A DNA stretch of 56,489 nt from Methylibium sp. Lineage in GTDB: Bacteria; Pseudomonadota; Gammaproteobacteria; Burkholderiales; Burkholderiaceae_C. The position numbers and the translations under genes are program-made. The stretch lies in assembly GCF_013817345.1 (NCBI RefSeq), contig NZ_JACDCW010000014.1, positions 1 through 56,489 on the forward strand. Reading direction: 5' to 3'. How positions within the stretch are numbered: position 1 is the stretch's first letter; each line of letters opens with the position of its first letter. Shown piece after piece: positions 16,311 through 24,581 of the stretch. Below the pieces are notes generated by a model. That model worked only from the letters and a program-made list of their open reading frames with translations. It was not told where the DNA came from and did not search any database.

Positions 16311-17681
16311 TCAGTCAAGAGCAGGCAGTGAGGCAATCGCATCGTCGATCGCGCCGTGCAACTGCTCGGCAATGAAGTCGAGGTGCGCATCGTCCACGAT
16401 GAAAGGCGGTGCCAGCAATACATGTTCACCCTGTTGACCATCGACCGTGCCGCCCATCGGATAAACCAGCAGCCCGCGCGCCATGGCGGCGGTCTTGATG
16501 CGTGCATGCAAGCGCCGGGCCGGCTCGAAAGCCCGCTTGCTCGCCCGGTCGCGCACCAGCTCCACGCCCCAGAACAGGCCCCGGCCACGGATGTCGCCCA
16601 CGTGCGGGTGATCGCCGAGCCGCTCGCGCAGGCGCTGCTCCAGCGCCGCGCCCTGTTGCCGCACCCGCTCGAGCAGGCCGTCGCGTTCGATCACCTGCTG
16701 CACCGCCAGGGCGGCGGCGCAGGCCACCGGATGGCCGAGGTAGGTATGGCCATGCTGGAAGAAGCCGCTGCCGGCCGACATCGCCTCGACGATGCGCCGC
16801 TGCACCAGCACGGCGCCGATGGGCTGGTAGCCGCCGCCCAGGCCCTTGGCGATGGTCATCAGGTCGGGCGCCACGCCTTCGGCTTCGCAAGCGTGCAGGG
16901 TGCCGGTGCGGCCCATGCCGCACATCACCTCGTCCAGGATCAGCAGCACGCCGTGGCGGTCGCACACTTCGCGCACCGCCTTGAAGTAGCCCGGCACGGG
17001 CGTCAGCACGCCGGCGGTGGCGCCGCCGACCGTCTCCGCCACGAACGCGATCACGCGCTGCGGGCTCAGGGACCGGATCGTGTCGTCGAGTTCGCGCGCG
17101 AGCCGCAGCCCGTAGGCCTCGGGGCTTTCGTCCTCGCGCTGCTCGCGGTAGGGATAGCAGGGCGACACGTGCGTGGCCGGCACGAGGAGGGGCGCGAAGG
17201 GCGCGCGCCGCCAGGCGTTGCCGCCGACGGCCAGCGCGCCGAGCGTGTTGCCGTGGTAGCTCTGGCGGCGGGCGATGAACTGCGTGCGCTCGGGCTGGCC
17301 GATCTCGACGAAATACTGGCGCGCCATCTTCAGCGCCGCCTCCACCGCCTCCGAGCCGCCGCTCACGAAGTACGCGTGGCTGATCCCGGCCGGCGCGGTG
17401 CCGACCAGCTGCCCGGCAAGCTGCTCGGCCGCCTCGGTCGTGAAGAAGCTGGTGTGGGCATAGGCGATGCGGTCGATCTGCGCGTGCATTGCGGCCAGTA
17501 CGTCGGGATGGGCATGGCCGAGGCACGACACGGCAGCGCCGCCGGAAGCGTCGAGGTAGCGCCGGCCGGCTGCATCGGTGATGAACACGCCCTGCGCGGA
17601 TACCGCCACCGAAGGTGTGTGATGCAGGTGCCGGTGCAATACCGGGCCGCTGGCCGGACGAGGCGGGTGGGATTCGCTCAT
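16311..17681 (-). CDS. Class III (omega) aminotransferase
   Basis: The 456-residue enzyme is a fold-type I PLP aminotransferase of subgroup III. The PLP lysine is in LMTIAKGLGGGYQPIG near residue 279; FVSGGSEAVEAALKMARQY binds the phosphate; LLILDEVMCGMGRTG holds the pyridine-binding aspartate. SYHGNTLGALAVGG and HGHTYLGHPVACAAALA complete the set. Such enzymes move amino groups from omega-amino acids, taurine-like compounds or amines to pyruvate or 2-oxoglutarate. Position upstream of a TAXI-TRAP transporter and a racemase-like gene suggests a catabolic module for an amino compound taken up by the transporter. The substrate is an open question. Confidence 0.9.
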   Translation of the reverse strand: MSESHPPRPASGPVLHRHLHHTPSVAVSAQGVFITDAAGRRYLDASGGAAVSCLGHAHPDVLAAMHAQIDRIAYAHTSFFTTEAAEQLAGQLVGTAPAGISHAYFVSGGSEAVEAALKMARQYFVEIGQPERTQFIARRQSYHGNTLGALAVGGNAWRRAPFAPLLVPATHVSPCYPYREQREDESPEAYGLRLARELDDTIRSLSPQRVIAFVAETVGGATAGVLTPVPGYFKAVREVCDRHGVLLILDEVMCGMGRTGTLHACEAEGVAPDLMTIAKGLGGGYQPIGAVLVQRRIVEAMSAGSGFFQHGHTYLGHPVACAAALAVQQVIERDGLLERVRQQGAALEQRLRERLGDHPHVGDIRGRGLFWGVELVRDRASKRAFEPARRLHARIKTAAMARGLLVYPMGGTVDGQQGEHVLLAPPFIVDDAHLDFIAEQLHGAIDDAIASLPALD

Positions 17682-17736
17682 TGCCGTCTCCTTGGCCTGC
17701 GCCGCGCCGGGCCGCGTTTTGATACGTCAGTCGCCT

Positions 17737-18360
17737 TCACAACCCCAGCGCGGCCGGCGCCCCGCGGCCCAGCCGCACCAGCACCGCTGCTTCGCCGCTC
17801 AGGTCGACCACCGTCGTCGGCTGCATGGTGCATGCGCCCGCATCGACGATGGCGTGCAACTGCTTCTCGAAGCGCTCGCGGATCTGCTGGGGATCGTTCA
17901 GCGGCTCGGTTTCGCCGGGCGGGATGAAGGTGGTGGCGAGCAGCGGCTCGCCGAAAGCCTCGAGCAGCGCCTGTGTCACCGCATGGTCCGGCACGCGCAG
18001 GCCGATGGTGCGGCGCGACGGGTGCGACACGCGCCGCGGCACTTCCTTGGTCGCTCCCAAGATGAAGGTGAAGGGCCCCGGCGTGGCCAGCTTGAGCAGC
18101 CGGTACTGCCGGTTGTCCACCCGTGCGTAGCCGGCCAGCTCGCTCAGGTCGCGGCACAGCAGGGTGAGGTGGTGCTTGTCGTCGACCCCACGGATGCGCC
18201 GCATCTTCTCGGCTGCCGTCTTGTCGTCCAGATGGCAGACCAGCGCATAGCTGGAGTCGGTGGGAATCGCCGCGATGCCGCCGCCGTGCAGGATCTGCGC
18301 AGCCTGCTTGAGCAGGCGCGGCTGCGGGTTCTCGGGGTGGACCTCGAAGTACTGGGCCAT
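17737..18360 (-). CDS. yciO: YciO-type Sua5/YrdC family protein
   Basis: A 207-residue single-domain member of the Sua5/YrdC/YciO family that matches E. coli YciO in length. IAAIPTDSSYALVCHLDD is the nucleotide-binding entry, KHHLTLLCRDLSEL carries the KxR-like region (here DDKHHLTLLC), and ATPGPFTFILGATKEVPRR and TIGLRVPDHAVTQALL follow. Annotation pipelines often call it threonylcarbamoyl-AMP synthase, but YciO proteins are paralogues whose share in tRNA modification is uncertain. The ATG at 18360 begins MAQYFEVHPENPQPR. The rnm gene just upstream keeps the E. coli neighbourhood of yciO and yciV. Confidence 0.85.
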   Translation of the reverse strand: MAQYFEVHPENPQPRLLKQAAQILHGGGIAAIPTDSSYALVCHLDDKTAAEKMRRIRGVDDKHHLTLLCRDLSELAGYARVDNRQYRLLKLATPGPFTFILGATKEVPRRVSHPSRRTIGLRVPDHAVTQALLEAFGEPLLATTFIPPGETEPLNDPQQIRERFEKQLHAIVDAGACTMQPTTVVDLSGEAAVLVRLGRGAPAALGL

Positions 18361-18443
18361 GGCCGATTGTCGGCCGGGTCGCGCGTCAACGCAGTCGCTG
18401 GAAACGAGTGCCCGTCCGCAGCGATACCTCGCCCGGAACTGCC

Positions 18444-19310
18444 TCAGGCGCGCTGTACCCGCGCCTCGATCGCTTCCCACACCGGCGCGAGCTTGCCCGG
18501 CAGCCAGGGCAGGGCGCCGAGATCGGTGCGGCTTTCGTCGGGGTCGTGGAAGTCGCTGCCGCGCGAGGCAAGCAGGTCGAACTCGATCGCCATGTCGGCG
18601 TACTTGGCGTACTCGGCCGGCGTGTGGCTGCCCGTCACGACTTCCACCGCGCGGCCGCCATGCGCGATGAACTCGGTGAACAGCGCGTACTCCTCGGTGG
18701 GAGTGAACTTGTAGCGGCCGGGGTGGGCAATGACCGCGGCGCCGCCGGCTGCCGTGATCCAGCGCACCGCGTCGCCCAGGCTGGCCCAGCGATGAGCCAC
18801 GAAGCCCGGCTTGCCCTCGGTGAGGAACTTGCGGAACACTTCGTGCGTGTCGTGGCAGTGGCCCGTTTCGACCAGGAAGCGAGCGAAGTGCGTGCGAGAG
18901 ATCAGCTCGGGGTTGCTTACGTAGCACAGGGCGCCTTCGTAGGCACCCTCGATGCCCACTCGCGCCAACCCCGCGGCAATGTCGCGTGCGCGCTGCTCGC
19001 GCCCGCCACGCGTGGCGGCGAGGCCAGCCACGAACTCCGGGTCATCGACGTCGAAGCCGAGGCCGACGATGTGCACCGTGGTGCCGGCGAAGCTCACGGA
19101 CACCTCCACGCCGCTCAGCCATGGCAGCCCGAGAGCGAGCGCGGCGTCGCGGGCGCGCTGCTGGCCGGCGATCTCGTCGTGGTCGGTCAGCGCCCACAAC
19201 TCCACGCCATTGACCTTGGCGCGCGCGGCCAAGGCCTCGGGAGCAAGCGTGCCGTCGGACACCAGCGAATGGCAATGAAGATCGGCGTTGAGAACGGTTG
19301 TGGCAGTCAC
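18444..19310 (-). CDS. rnm: PHP-domain 5'-3' exoribonuclease / 3',5'-nucleotide phosphatase (RNase AM, YciV/TrpH)
   Basis: A 288-residue PHP-superfamily phosphoesterase. Metal ligands are visible in NADLHCHSLVSDG, ALTDHDEIAGQ, AVIAHPGRYKF and LASRGSDFHDP. The family removes 3'-phosphates from 3',5'-bisphosphonucleotides and trims the 5' ends of 5S and 23S rRNA in E. coli. Length and neighbour yciO both fit. It starts 130 bases downstream of the sugar dehydrogenase stop and reads into yciO after an 83-base gap. Confidence 0.9.
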   Translation of the reverse strand: MTATTVLNADLHCHSLVSDGTLAPEALAARAKVNGVELWALTDHDEIAGQQRARDAALALGLPWLSGVEVSVSFAGTTVHIVGLGFDVDDPEFVAGLAATRGGREQRARDIAAGLARVGIEGAYEGALCYVSNPELISRTHFARFLVETGHCHDTHEVFRKFLTEGKPGFVAHRWASLGDAVRWITAAGGAAVIAHPGRYKFTPTEEYALFTEFIAHGGRAVEVVTGSHTPAEYAKYADMAIEFDLLASRGSDFHDPDESRTDLGALPWLPGKLAPVWEAIEARVQRA

Positions 19311-19371
19311 TCGCCGATTCTAGAGAGGACCCCAAGGGCGCTCGGGCAGCAGGGCCGTGCGTATTGCGTTC

Positions 19372-19440
19372 GCACAGGCACAGGGGCACACAGGCACACA
19401 GCTACAGGGCACAGGGGCGGCAGACGGGCGCAGGTGTGCC
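19372..19440. repeat. Degenerate GCACAGG tract with a 7-base inverted repeat
   Basis: The gap between the dehydrogenase and rnm genes holds repeated units GCACAGG, GGCACACAGG, GGCACACAG and GGCACAGG. GGCACAC at 19393-19399 also pairs with GTGTGCC at 19434-19440, which touches the dehydrogenase stop codon. The composition is unlike the surrounding DNA. It may be replication slippage; no function is evident. Confidence 0.4.
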
Positions 19441-20574
19441 TCAGCTTCCGGGCTCGATGCGCAGCAATTCGCCGTCGTCGGTCAGCAGATACAAGTGCCC
19501 GTCGGGGCCTTGGCGCACATCGCGCACGCGCGCACCGGCGTCGTGGCGGTGCTCGCGCGCGACCTTGTCGCCGTCGAGTTCGAGCCGCACGAGCTGGCCG
19601 AACTTGAGCGAGCCGACCAGCGCCTGGCCTTTCCATGCCGCATGCCGATCGCTGGTCACGAAGGCCAGGCCGCTCGGTGCGATCGAAGGCACCCAGCGAG
19701 TGATCGGTGCGACGATGCCCTCTCGCGCCGTGCCTTCGCCGATCTTCGTGCCGGTGCCGTATTCGCGGCCGTAGGTGATGACCGGCCAGCCGTGGTTTTG
19801 GCCTTTCTGCGGGATGTTGAGCTCGTCGCCGCCTTGCGGGCCGTGCTCGTCGGCCCACAGCGCGCTGGTCGCCGGATGCAGCGCTGCGCCCTGCACGTTG
19901 CGGTGCCCGTAGCTCCATATCTCTGGTAGCGCCCCGGCCGTCCCGACGAAGGGGTTGTCGGGGGGCACGCCGCCGTCGTCGGTGATGCGCACGATCTTGC
20001 CGTGGTGGTTGTCAAGCGTTTGCGCGTCGTTGCGGCGGCTGCCGCGGTCGCCGAGCGTGATGAAGAGCCGCCCGTCGCGATCGAACACCAGGCGCGAGCC
20101 GAAGTGCATGTTGCTCGCCACCTTGGGTACCTGGCGGAACACCACCTTCACGTCGCGCAAGGCGCCGGCCGCCGCGTCGAGCCGGCCGCGCGCGACCGCC
20201 GTGCTGTTGCCTGAGCCGCTGGGCGCGGCTTCGCTGAAGCTCCAGTAGACGAGCTGGTTGTCTTTGAAGTCGGGGTGCAGGGTGACATCGAGCAGGCCGC
20301 CCTGACCGCGCGCCACGACGGGCGGCACGCCCTTTAGCGGCGCGGACAGCTTGCCGTCGGTGCCGACGATGCGCATCGTTCCCGGCTTTTCCGTGACGAG
20401 CATGCGGCCCGTCTTTTCGAAGTCCGGCAGGAAGGCCAAGGACCATGGGTTGTCGAGGCCCTCGGCGAGGACGGTCGTGCGCAGCGGCGGCGCGGCGGGC
20501 TGCGCGAAGGCGGCGAAGGCGGTGGCGAGCGCGAGCGTGGCGGCGAGGCGAGGGAGCAGGCGGGTGGAGTGCAT
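19441..20574 (-). CDS. Periplasmic PQQ-dependent aldose sugar dehydrogenase family protein
   Basis: A 377-residue soluble beta-propeller of the glucose/sorbosone dehydrogenase family (E. coli YliI/Asd type). A signal peptide (MHSTRLLPRLAATLALATAF, cleaved near AFAQP) sends it to the periplasm. GLDNPWSLAFLPD, GQGGLLDVTLHPDF, HFGSRLVFDRDGRLFITLGD and SYGHRNVQGAALHP are the blade motifs that carry the catalytic histidine and PQQ contacts. WADEHGPQGGDELN and HGWPVITYGREY follow. It would oxidise aldose sugars with PQQ, passing electrons to the respiratory chain. No PQQ biosynthesis gene lies in the window. Confidence 0.9.
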   Translation of the reverse strand: MHSTRLLPRLAATLALATAFAAFAQPAAPPLRTTVLAEGLDNPWSLAFLPDFEKTGRMLVTEKPGTMRIVGTDGKLSAPLKGVPPVVARGQGGLLDVTLHPDFKDNQLVYWSFSEAAPSGSGNSTAVARGRLDAAAGALRDVKVVFRQVPKVASNMHFGSRLVFDRDGRLFITLGDRGSRRNDAQTLDNHHGKIVRITDDGGVPPDNPFVGTAGALPEIWSYGHRNVQGAALHPATSALWADEHGPQGGDELNIPQKGQNHGWPVITYGREYGTGTKIGEGTAREGIVAPITRWVPSIAPSGLAFVTSDRHAAWKGQALVGSLKFGQLVRLELDGDKVAREHRHDAGARVRDVRQGPDGHLYLLTDDGELLRIEPGS

Positions 20575-20644
20575 CAGGCCACTGTAGGGGCGATGCCAAA
20601 CGCCTGTGCGGCGTCGGGCTGCGTAATGTTCGGGCAGGCAACCG

Positions 20645-22513
20645 TCAGTCGCCCATCGCCTCCACCACCATCTGCACCCGCTCGCGCCCCTGGTAACTGT
20701 CAACGCACAGCCGGTACGCCAGCCGCACCCGCTCCCCGACCGGCTCGGCATGGCCGAACCAGATGGCCTCGCGGAGCTGACCCTGATGGCGAAGCGTGAG
20801 CTTGAGGTGTTTTTCGCCGACGAGCCGCTGCGACACCACCTCCACCTCGTCGCAGAACACCGGCGCCTCAAAGGCTTGGCCCCAGACCTCGCGGTCCATT
20901 GCGTGCACCGTCTCCGCCGCAAACCACTGCGCGTCGAGCGGGCCGTCGGTGGCCAGGCGCCGGGCCAGCGTGGCGGGCGAGAGCCAATCCTGCGCGACCT
21001 TGGCCAGCGCCTGCTCGAAGATGGCGAAGTCTTCCGCAGCCACCGTCGCGCCCGCCGCCATGGCATGGCCGCCAAACTTGCGCAGCACGCCGGGGTGCCG
21101 CTTGCTTACCAGATCGAGCGCGTCGCGCAGATGAAATCCGGCGATCGAGCGGCCCGACCCCTTGAGCAGCCCGTCCTGCCCGCGCGCGAACACGAAGGCG
21201 GGCCGGTGCAGCCGGTCCTTCAGCCGTGAGGCGACGATGCCGACCACGCCTTCGTGGAACTCGGCGTCGTAGATCGCCAGTGCCGGCGGCGCCATGCCGT
21301 CTTCGGGCAGCAGCGCTTCCACCATCGCCTCGGCCTGCTCACGCATGCCGGTCTCGACCTCGCGACGCTCGCGGTTGATGGCGTCGAGCTGTTGCGCCAG
21401 TTCGCCCGCGCGGGCCACGTCGTCGGTGAGCAGGCATTCGATGCCCAGCGTCATGTTCTCCATGCGGCCGGCGGCGTTCAGGCGCGGGCCGAGCGCGAAG
21501 CCGAAGTCGAAGCCGCTGGCGCGCGCCGGCTCGCGGCCGGCCGCGGCAAAAAGCGCTGCCACGCCCGGCTGCATGCGGCCGGCGCGGATGCGCTTGAGGC
21601 CCTGCGCGACGAGACGGCGGTTGTTGGCGTCGAGCTTGACCACGTCGGCCACGGTGCCGAGCGCAACGAGGTCGAGCAGCGTGTCGAGCCGGGGCTGAGC
21701 GGGGGCGCCGTTCGGTTGCGCCGCGCCGGCGGACGCGCAAGGCGGTTTGCCGCTCGCGTCGCCGGGGTCTGCCGACCGGGCCGATGTCGCCTCGCCGGGC
21801 ATCGGAGTCGATCCCTCGCTTGCACCGTCGCCGTAGGCGCCACGAGCACGCAACTCGGCGCGCGTGGCGAGCAGCACGTAGAACATCACGCCCACGCCCG
21901 CCAGCGACTTGCTCGCGAAACCGCAGCCCGGCTGGTTCGGGTTGACGATCACGTCGGCCGCCGGCAACGCGATCGCATCGCCTTGCGGGCCCGACACGAG
22001 CGCGGGCAGGTGATGGTCGGTGACCAGCACCGTCAAGCCGCGCGCCTTGGCATGCGCCACGCCTTCGAAGCTGGCGATGCCGTTGTCCACGGTGACCAGC
22101 AGGTTCGGGGCGGCCCCGTTGGCGAACGCCTCGAACGCGAGATCGACGATGGCCGGCGTGAGCCCGTAGCCGTGCACCTTGCGGTCGGGCACCACATAGG
22201 CCAGCGTGCCGGGCGCGGCGCCGAGCAGGGCCAGGCCGCGCAGCGCGACGGCGCAGGCCGTTGCGCCGTCGCAGTCGTAGTCGGCCACCACCACGATGCG
22301 GCTGCGTGCGGCCAGCGCGTCGGCGAGCAGATACGCGGCCTCGGCGGCGCCGCGCAGTTCGCCGGGCGGGATCAGCCGCGCGAGCGAGGCATCGAGTTCG
22401 TCGAAGCTGCGGATGCCGCGCGCGGCATACAGACGTGCCAGCAGCGGGTGCACGCCGGCCTGTTCGAGCGACCAGGCGGTGCGGGGGGGGACGTCGCGGA
22501 CGATGAGTTGCAT
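20645..22513 (-). CDS. recJ: Single-stranded-DNA-specific 5'-3' exonuclease RecJ
   Basis: The 622-residue protein is a DHH-family nuclease acting in recombination and mismatch repair. Motifs visible are VVVADYDCDGATA, LLVTVDNGIAS, VTDHHLPA, LVALGTVADVVKLD, FGFALGPRLNAAGRMEN and the DHHA1 segment KFGGHAMAAGATV. It is about 45 residues longer than the E. coli enzyme. The excess is a Gly/Ala/Ser/Pro-rich stretch at about residues 223-271 (GDGASEGSTPMPGEATSA and following), placed on a surface loop between the DHH core motifs. The upstream neighbour is the RpfE-like gene, 18 bases away, an order also found in Xanthomonas. Confidence 0.93.
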   Translation of the reverse strand: MQLIVRDVPPRTAWSLEQAGVHPLLARLYAARGIRSFDELDASLARLIPPGELRGAAEAAYLLADALAARSRIVVVADYDCDGATACAVALRGLALLGAAPGTLAYVVPDRKVHGYGLTPAIVDLAFEAFANGAAPNLLVTVDNGIASFEGVAHAKARGLTVLVTDHHLPALVSGPQGDAIALPAADVIVNPNQPGCGFASKSLAGVGVMFYVLLATRAELRARGAYGDGASEGSTPMPGEATSARSADPGDASGKPPCASAGAAQPNGAPAQPRLDTLLDLVALGTVADVVKLDANNRRLVAQGLKRIRAGRMQPGVAALFAAAGREPARASGFDFGFALGPRLNAAGRMENMTLGIECLLTDDVARAGELAQQLDAINRERREVETGMREQAEAMVEALLPEDGMAPPALAIYDAEFHEGVVGIVASRLKDRLHRPAFVFARGQDGLLKGSGRSIAGFHLRDALDLVSKRHPGVLRKFGGHAMAAGATVAAEDFAIFEQALAKVAQDWLSPATLARRLATDGPLDAQWFAAETVHAMDREVWGQAFEAPVFCDEVEVVSQRLVGEKHLKLTLRHQGQLREAIWFGHAEPVGERVRLAYRLCVDSYQGRERVQMVVEAMGD

Positions 22514-22531
22514 GAGCGTGTGGGCCGGGTA

Positions 22532-23461
22532 TCAGAGTTCGGCCAGCATCGCCGCCGGCTCCTTGCGCTGCCAGCGACCGCGCAATGCGGCGAGCAGGCT
22601 GCGCGGCTCGCGCGCGAAGCTCTGCGCATGGCGCTCCCCGCACACGGTGAGCGTGAGCGGCTCGCCGCGCTGCGCTGCCGCCAGCGCCTCGCGCAGCGGG
22701 CCGCCGTCGAGCGCGCGCCACGCTGCGGTCCAGGCCGCCCAGTCCTCCGCGAGGGCCGGCGCACGCAGCGAATCGAGCACCGTGGGTGCGGCATGGTGCG
22801 CGGGCTGGCGCAGGCCGCAGCCGCTCAGCCACACGGTGTTGAGCGTGGCCAGGCCGCGCGCCTCGCGCTCGTCGTTGAGCGGGTGGGTGTAGAGCAGCAT
22901 CTGCACCTCGTTCTGCAGCCGCTTGACGAGCCGCGCGGCCGGATGCTCCGGCATCCACAGGTCGGGGTTGCGGCCGATCACGCGGTCGAGCGAGGCGGTG
23001 GGCAGGGCGGTGAGCGATTCGTGCGCCACGTACCAGCGCGTCGGCGCGCCCCAGGCGGCCAGCCAGCCGAGGCTTTCGAACTGGCCGCGCACGGCTTCGA
23101 AGAAGGCGCGCGACTCGGCGGCGTCCAGCTCGAGGGCCTCCGGGTCGCCCATGGTGAGGTGATCGCGGCCGACCTGCCAGTGCACGGGGCTGAGAAGGCC
23201 CCACGCCAGTTCGCCCGTGTCGAGCCCGTCGGCTGCCGCGGCCTGCGCGGCCCACGGGAGGGCGCCGTCGGCCCCGGCCCAGCCGAGCGCGCGGGCGAGC
23301 ACGCGTTCATGCGGTGGAGAGAGCTGGTATTCGTCGCCGGTGTCGCGCTCGCCCGGAGTGAGGAGCGCGAGGAGCGAGGCGAGATGAGGCAGCGTCAGCG
23401 CGCCGAGTGCCTGGCGCCCGGGGTCGGACAGCGCGCAGGCGAAGGGGATGACCAAGTGCAT
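22532..23461 (-). CDS. RpfE-like conserved protein (COG4255 type), recJ neighbour
   Basis: A 309-residue cytoplasmic protein starting MHLVIPFACALSDPGRQAL. I recognise it as the conserved proteobacterial family annotated as RpfE-type regulatory protein, which is encoded next to recJ in Xanthomonas and Burkholderiales. LSPVHWQVGRDHLTMGDPE and NEVQMLLYTHPLNDERE are the best-conserved looking blocks; NTVWLSGCG recalls a phosphoglycerate-mutase-like fold. There are no membrane segments or DNA-binding motifs. Its biochemical function is not established. It is probably cotranscribed with recJ. Confidence 0.75.
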   Translation of the reverse strand: MHLVIPFACALSDPGRQALGALTLPHLASLLALLTPGERDTGDEYQLSPPHERVLARALGWAGADGALPWAAQAAAADGLDTGELAWGLLSPVHWQVGRDHLTMGDPEALELDAAESRAFFEAVRGQFESLGWLAAWGAPTRWYVAHESLTALPTASLDRVIGRNPDLWMPEHPAARLVKRLQNEVQMLLYTHPLNDEREARGLATLNTVWLSGCGLRQPAHHAAPTVLDSLRAPALAEDWAAWTAAWRALDGGPLREALAAAQRGEPLTLTVCGERHAQSFAREPRSLLAALRGRWQRKEPAAMLAEL

Positions 23462-23630
23462 CGGCGCAGATTATCGGCGGCGCTTTTCCGCGGCAGCCGC
23501 CATCCGGGTGTGCAAAGGCTCAGGGCGAAAAGCCGGGCGTGGTTAGCAGGGTCACGCGCCGCACCGTGCGCACTTCGGCCTGCGGTTTACCATGCCAGCA
23601 TGCCCCGCGGCGCAACTGTCCACGTGCTTC

Positions 23631-24581
23631 ATGCCCAGCCAACTCGACCAGCTCAAGGCCTACACCGCAGTCGCCTGCGACACCGGTGATTTCCGGCAGC
23701 TGGCCGCCTTCGCGCCGCGCGACGCCACGACCAACCCCTCGCTGATCGTGCGGGCCATCGACCAGCCTGCTTACGCACCGCTGCTGGCCCAGACGGTTGC
23801 GGCGCATCGCGGCCAGCCGCTCGACGCCGTGGTGGACCGAGTGCTGGTGCGATTCGGTTGCGAAATTCTCGGCATCGTTCCCGGCCGCGTTTCCACCGAG
23901 GTGGATGCCCGGCTCAGCTTCGACGCCGCCGCGACCATCGCGCGTGCGCAGCGCATCATGGCGCTGTACGCCTCCGAAGGCGTGGCCAGCGAACGCGTGC
24001 TGATCAAGGTGGCCGCCACCTGGGAAGGCATTCAGGCCGCCAAGGCGCTCGAACACCATGGCATTCGCTGCAACCTCACGCTGGTTTTTTCCTTCTGCCA
24101 GGCCGTGGCCTGCGGCGAGGCGGGCGTGCAACTGGTTTCGCCCTTCGTCGGCCGCATCTACGACTGGCACAAGAAGGCAGCCGGCGACGCGTGGAACGAG
24201 GCGGCCAACGCCGGGGTCAACGACCCGGGCGTTCGTTCGGTGGCGCAGATCTGGCGTTACTTCAAGAAGTTCGGCATCGAGACGGAGGTCATGGGTGCGA
24301 GCTTTCGAAATGTCGGGCAGATCCTCGCGCTGGCCGGCTGCGATTTGCTGACCATCAGCCCCGAACTGCTGGCGGCGCTGCAGGCCAGCCATGCCCCGGT
24401 CGAGCGTGCGCTCGACCCGGACCAGGCGCGCGGCTGCGACGCCAAGGCGCTGAGCTACAACGAGCCGAGCTTTCGCCATGCGCTCAACGAGGACGCCATG
24501 GCGACCGAGAAGCTCAGCGAGGGCATCCGCGCCTTCGGTGCCGATTCGGCCCGGCTCGACGCAATGGTGAAAGCGCTGTGA
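23631..24581 (+). CDS. tal: Transaldolase
   Basis: A 316-residue enzyme of the classical TalB type in the non-oxidative pentose phosphate pathway; it swaps a dihydroxyacetone unit between sedoheptulose-7-phosphate and glyceraldehyde-3-phosphate. [12 protein letters not shown] gives the first barrel strand, [14 protein letters not shown] the second, and the Schiff-base lysine is in [25 protein letters not shown] and [14 protein letters not shown] are further landmarks. The ATG at 23631 ([12 protein letters not shown]) is chosen, discarding 13 residues upstream. Its TGA overlaps the GTG start of pgi. Confidence 0.95.
   Translation: MPSQLDQLKAYTAVACDTGDFRQLAAFAPRDATTNPSLIVRAIDQPAYAPLLAQTVAAHRGQPLDAVVDRVLVRFGCEILGIVPGRVSTEVDARLSFDAAATIARAQRIMALYASEGVASERVLIKVAATWEGIQAAKALEHHGIRCNLTLVFSFCQAVACGEAGVQLVSPFVGRIYDWHKKAAGDAWNEAANAGVNDPGVRSVAQIWRYFKKFGIETEVMGASFRNVGQILALAGCDLLTISPELLAALQASHAPVERALDPDQARGCDAKALSYNEPSFRHALNEDAMATEKLSEGIRAFGADSARLDAMVKAL

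Noticed and set aside
21254-23689. An 811-codon plus-strand frame opposite recJ and the RpfE-like gene
   Set aside because: It runs through two real minus-strand genes in reverse and has no recognisable sequence.
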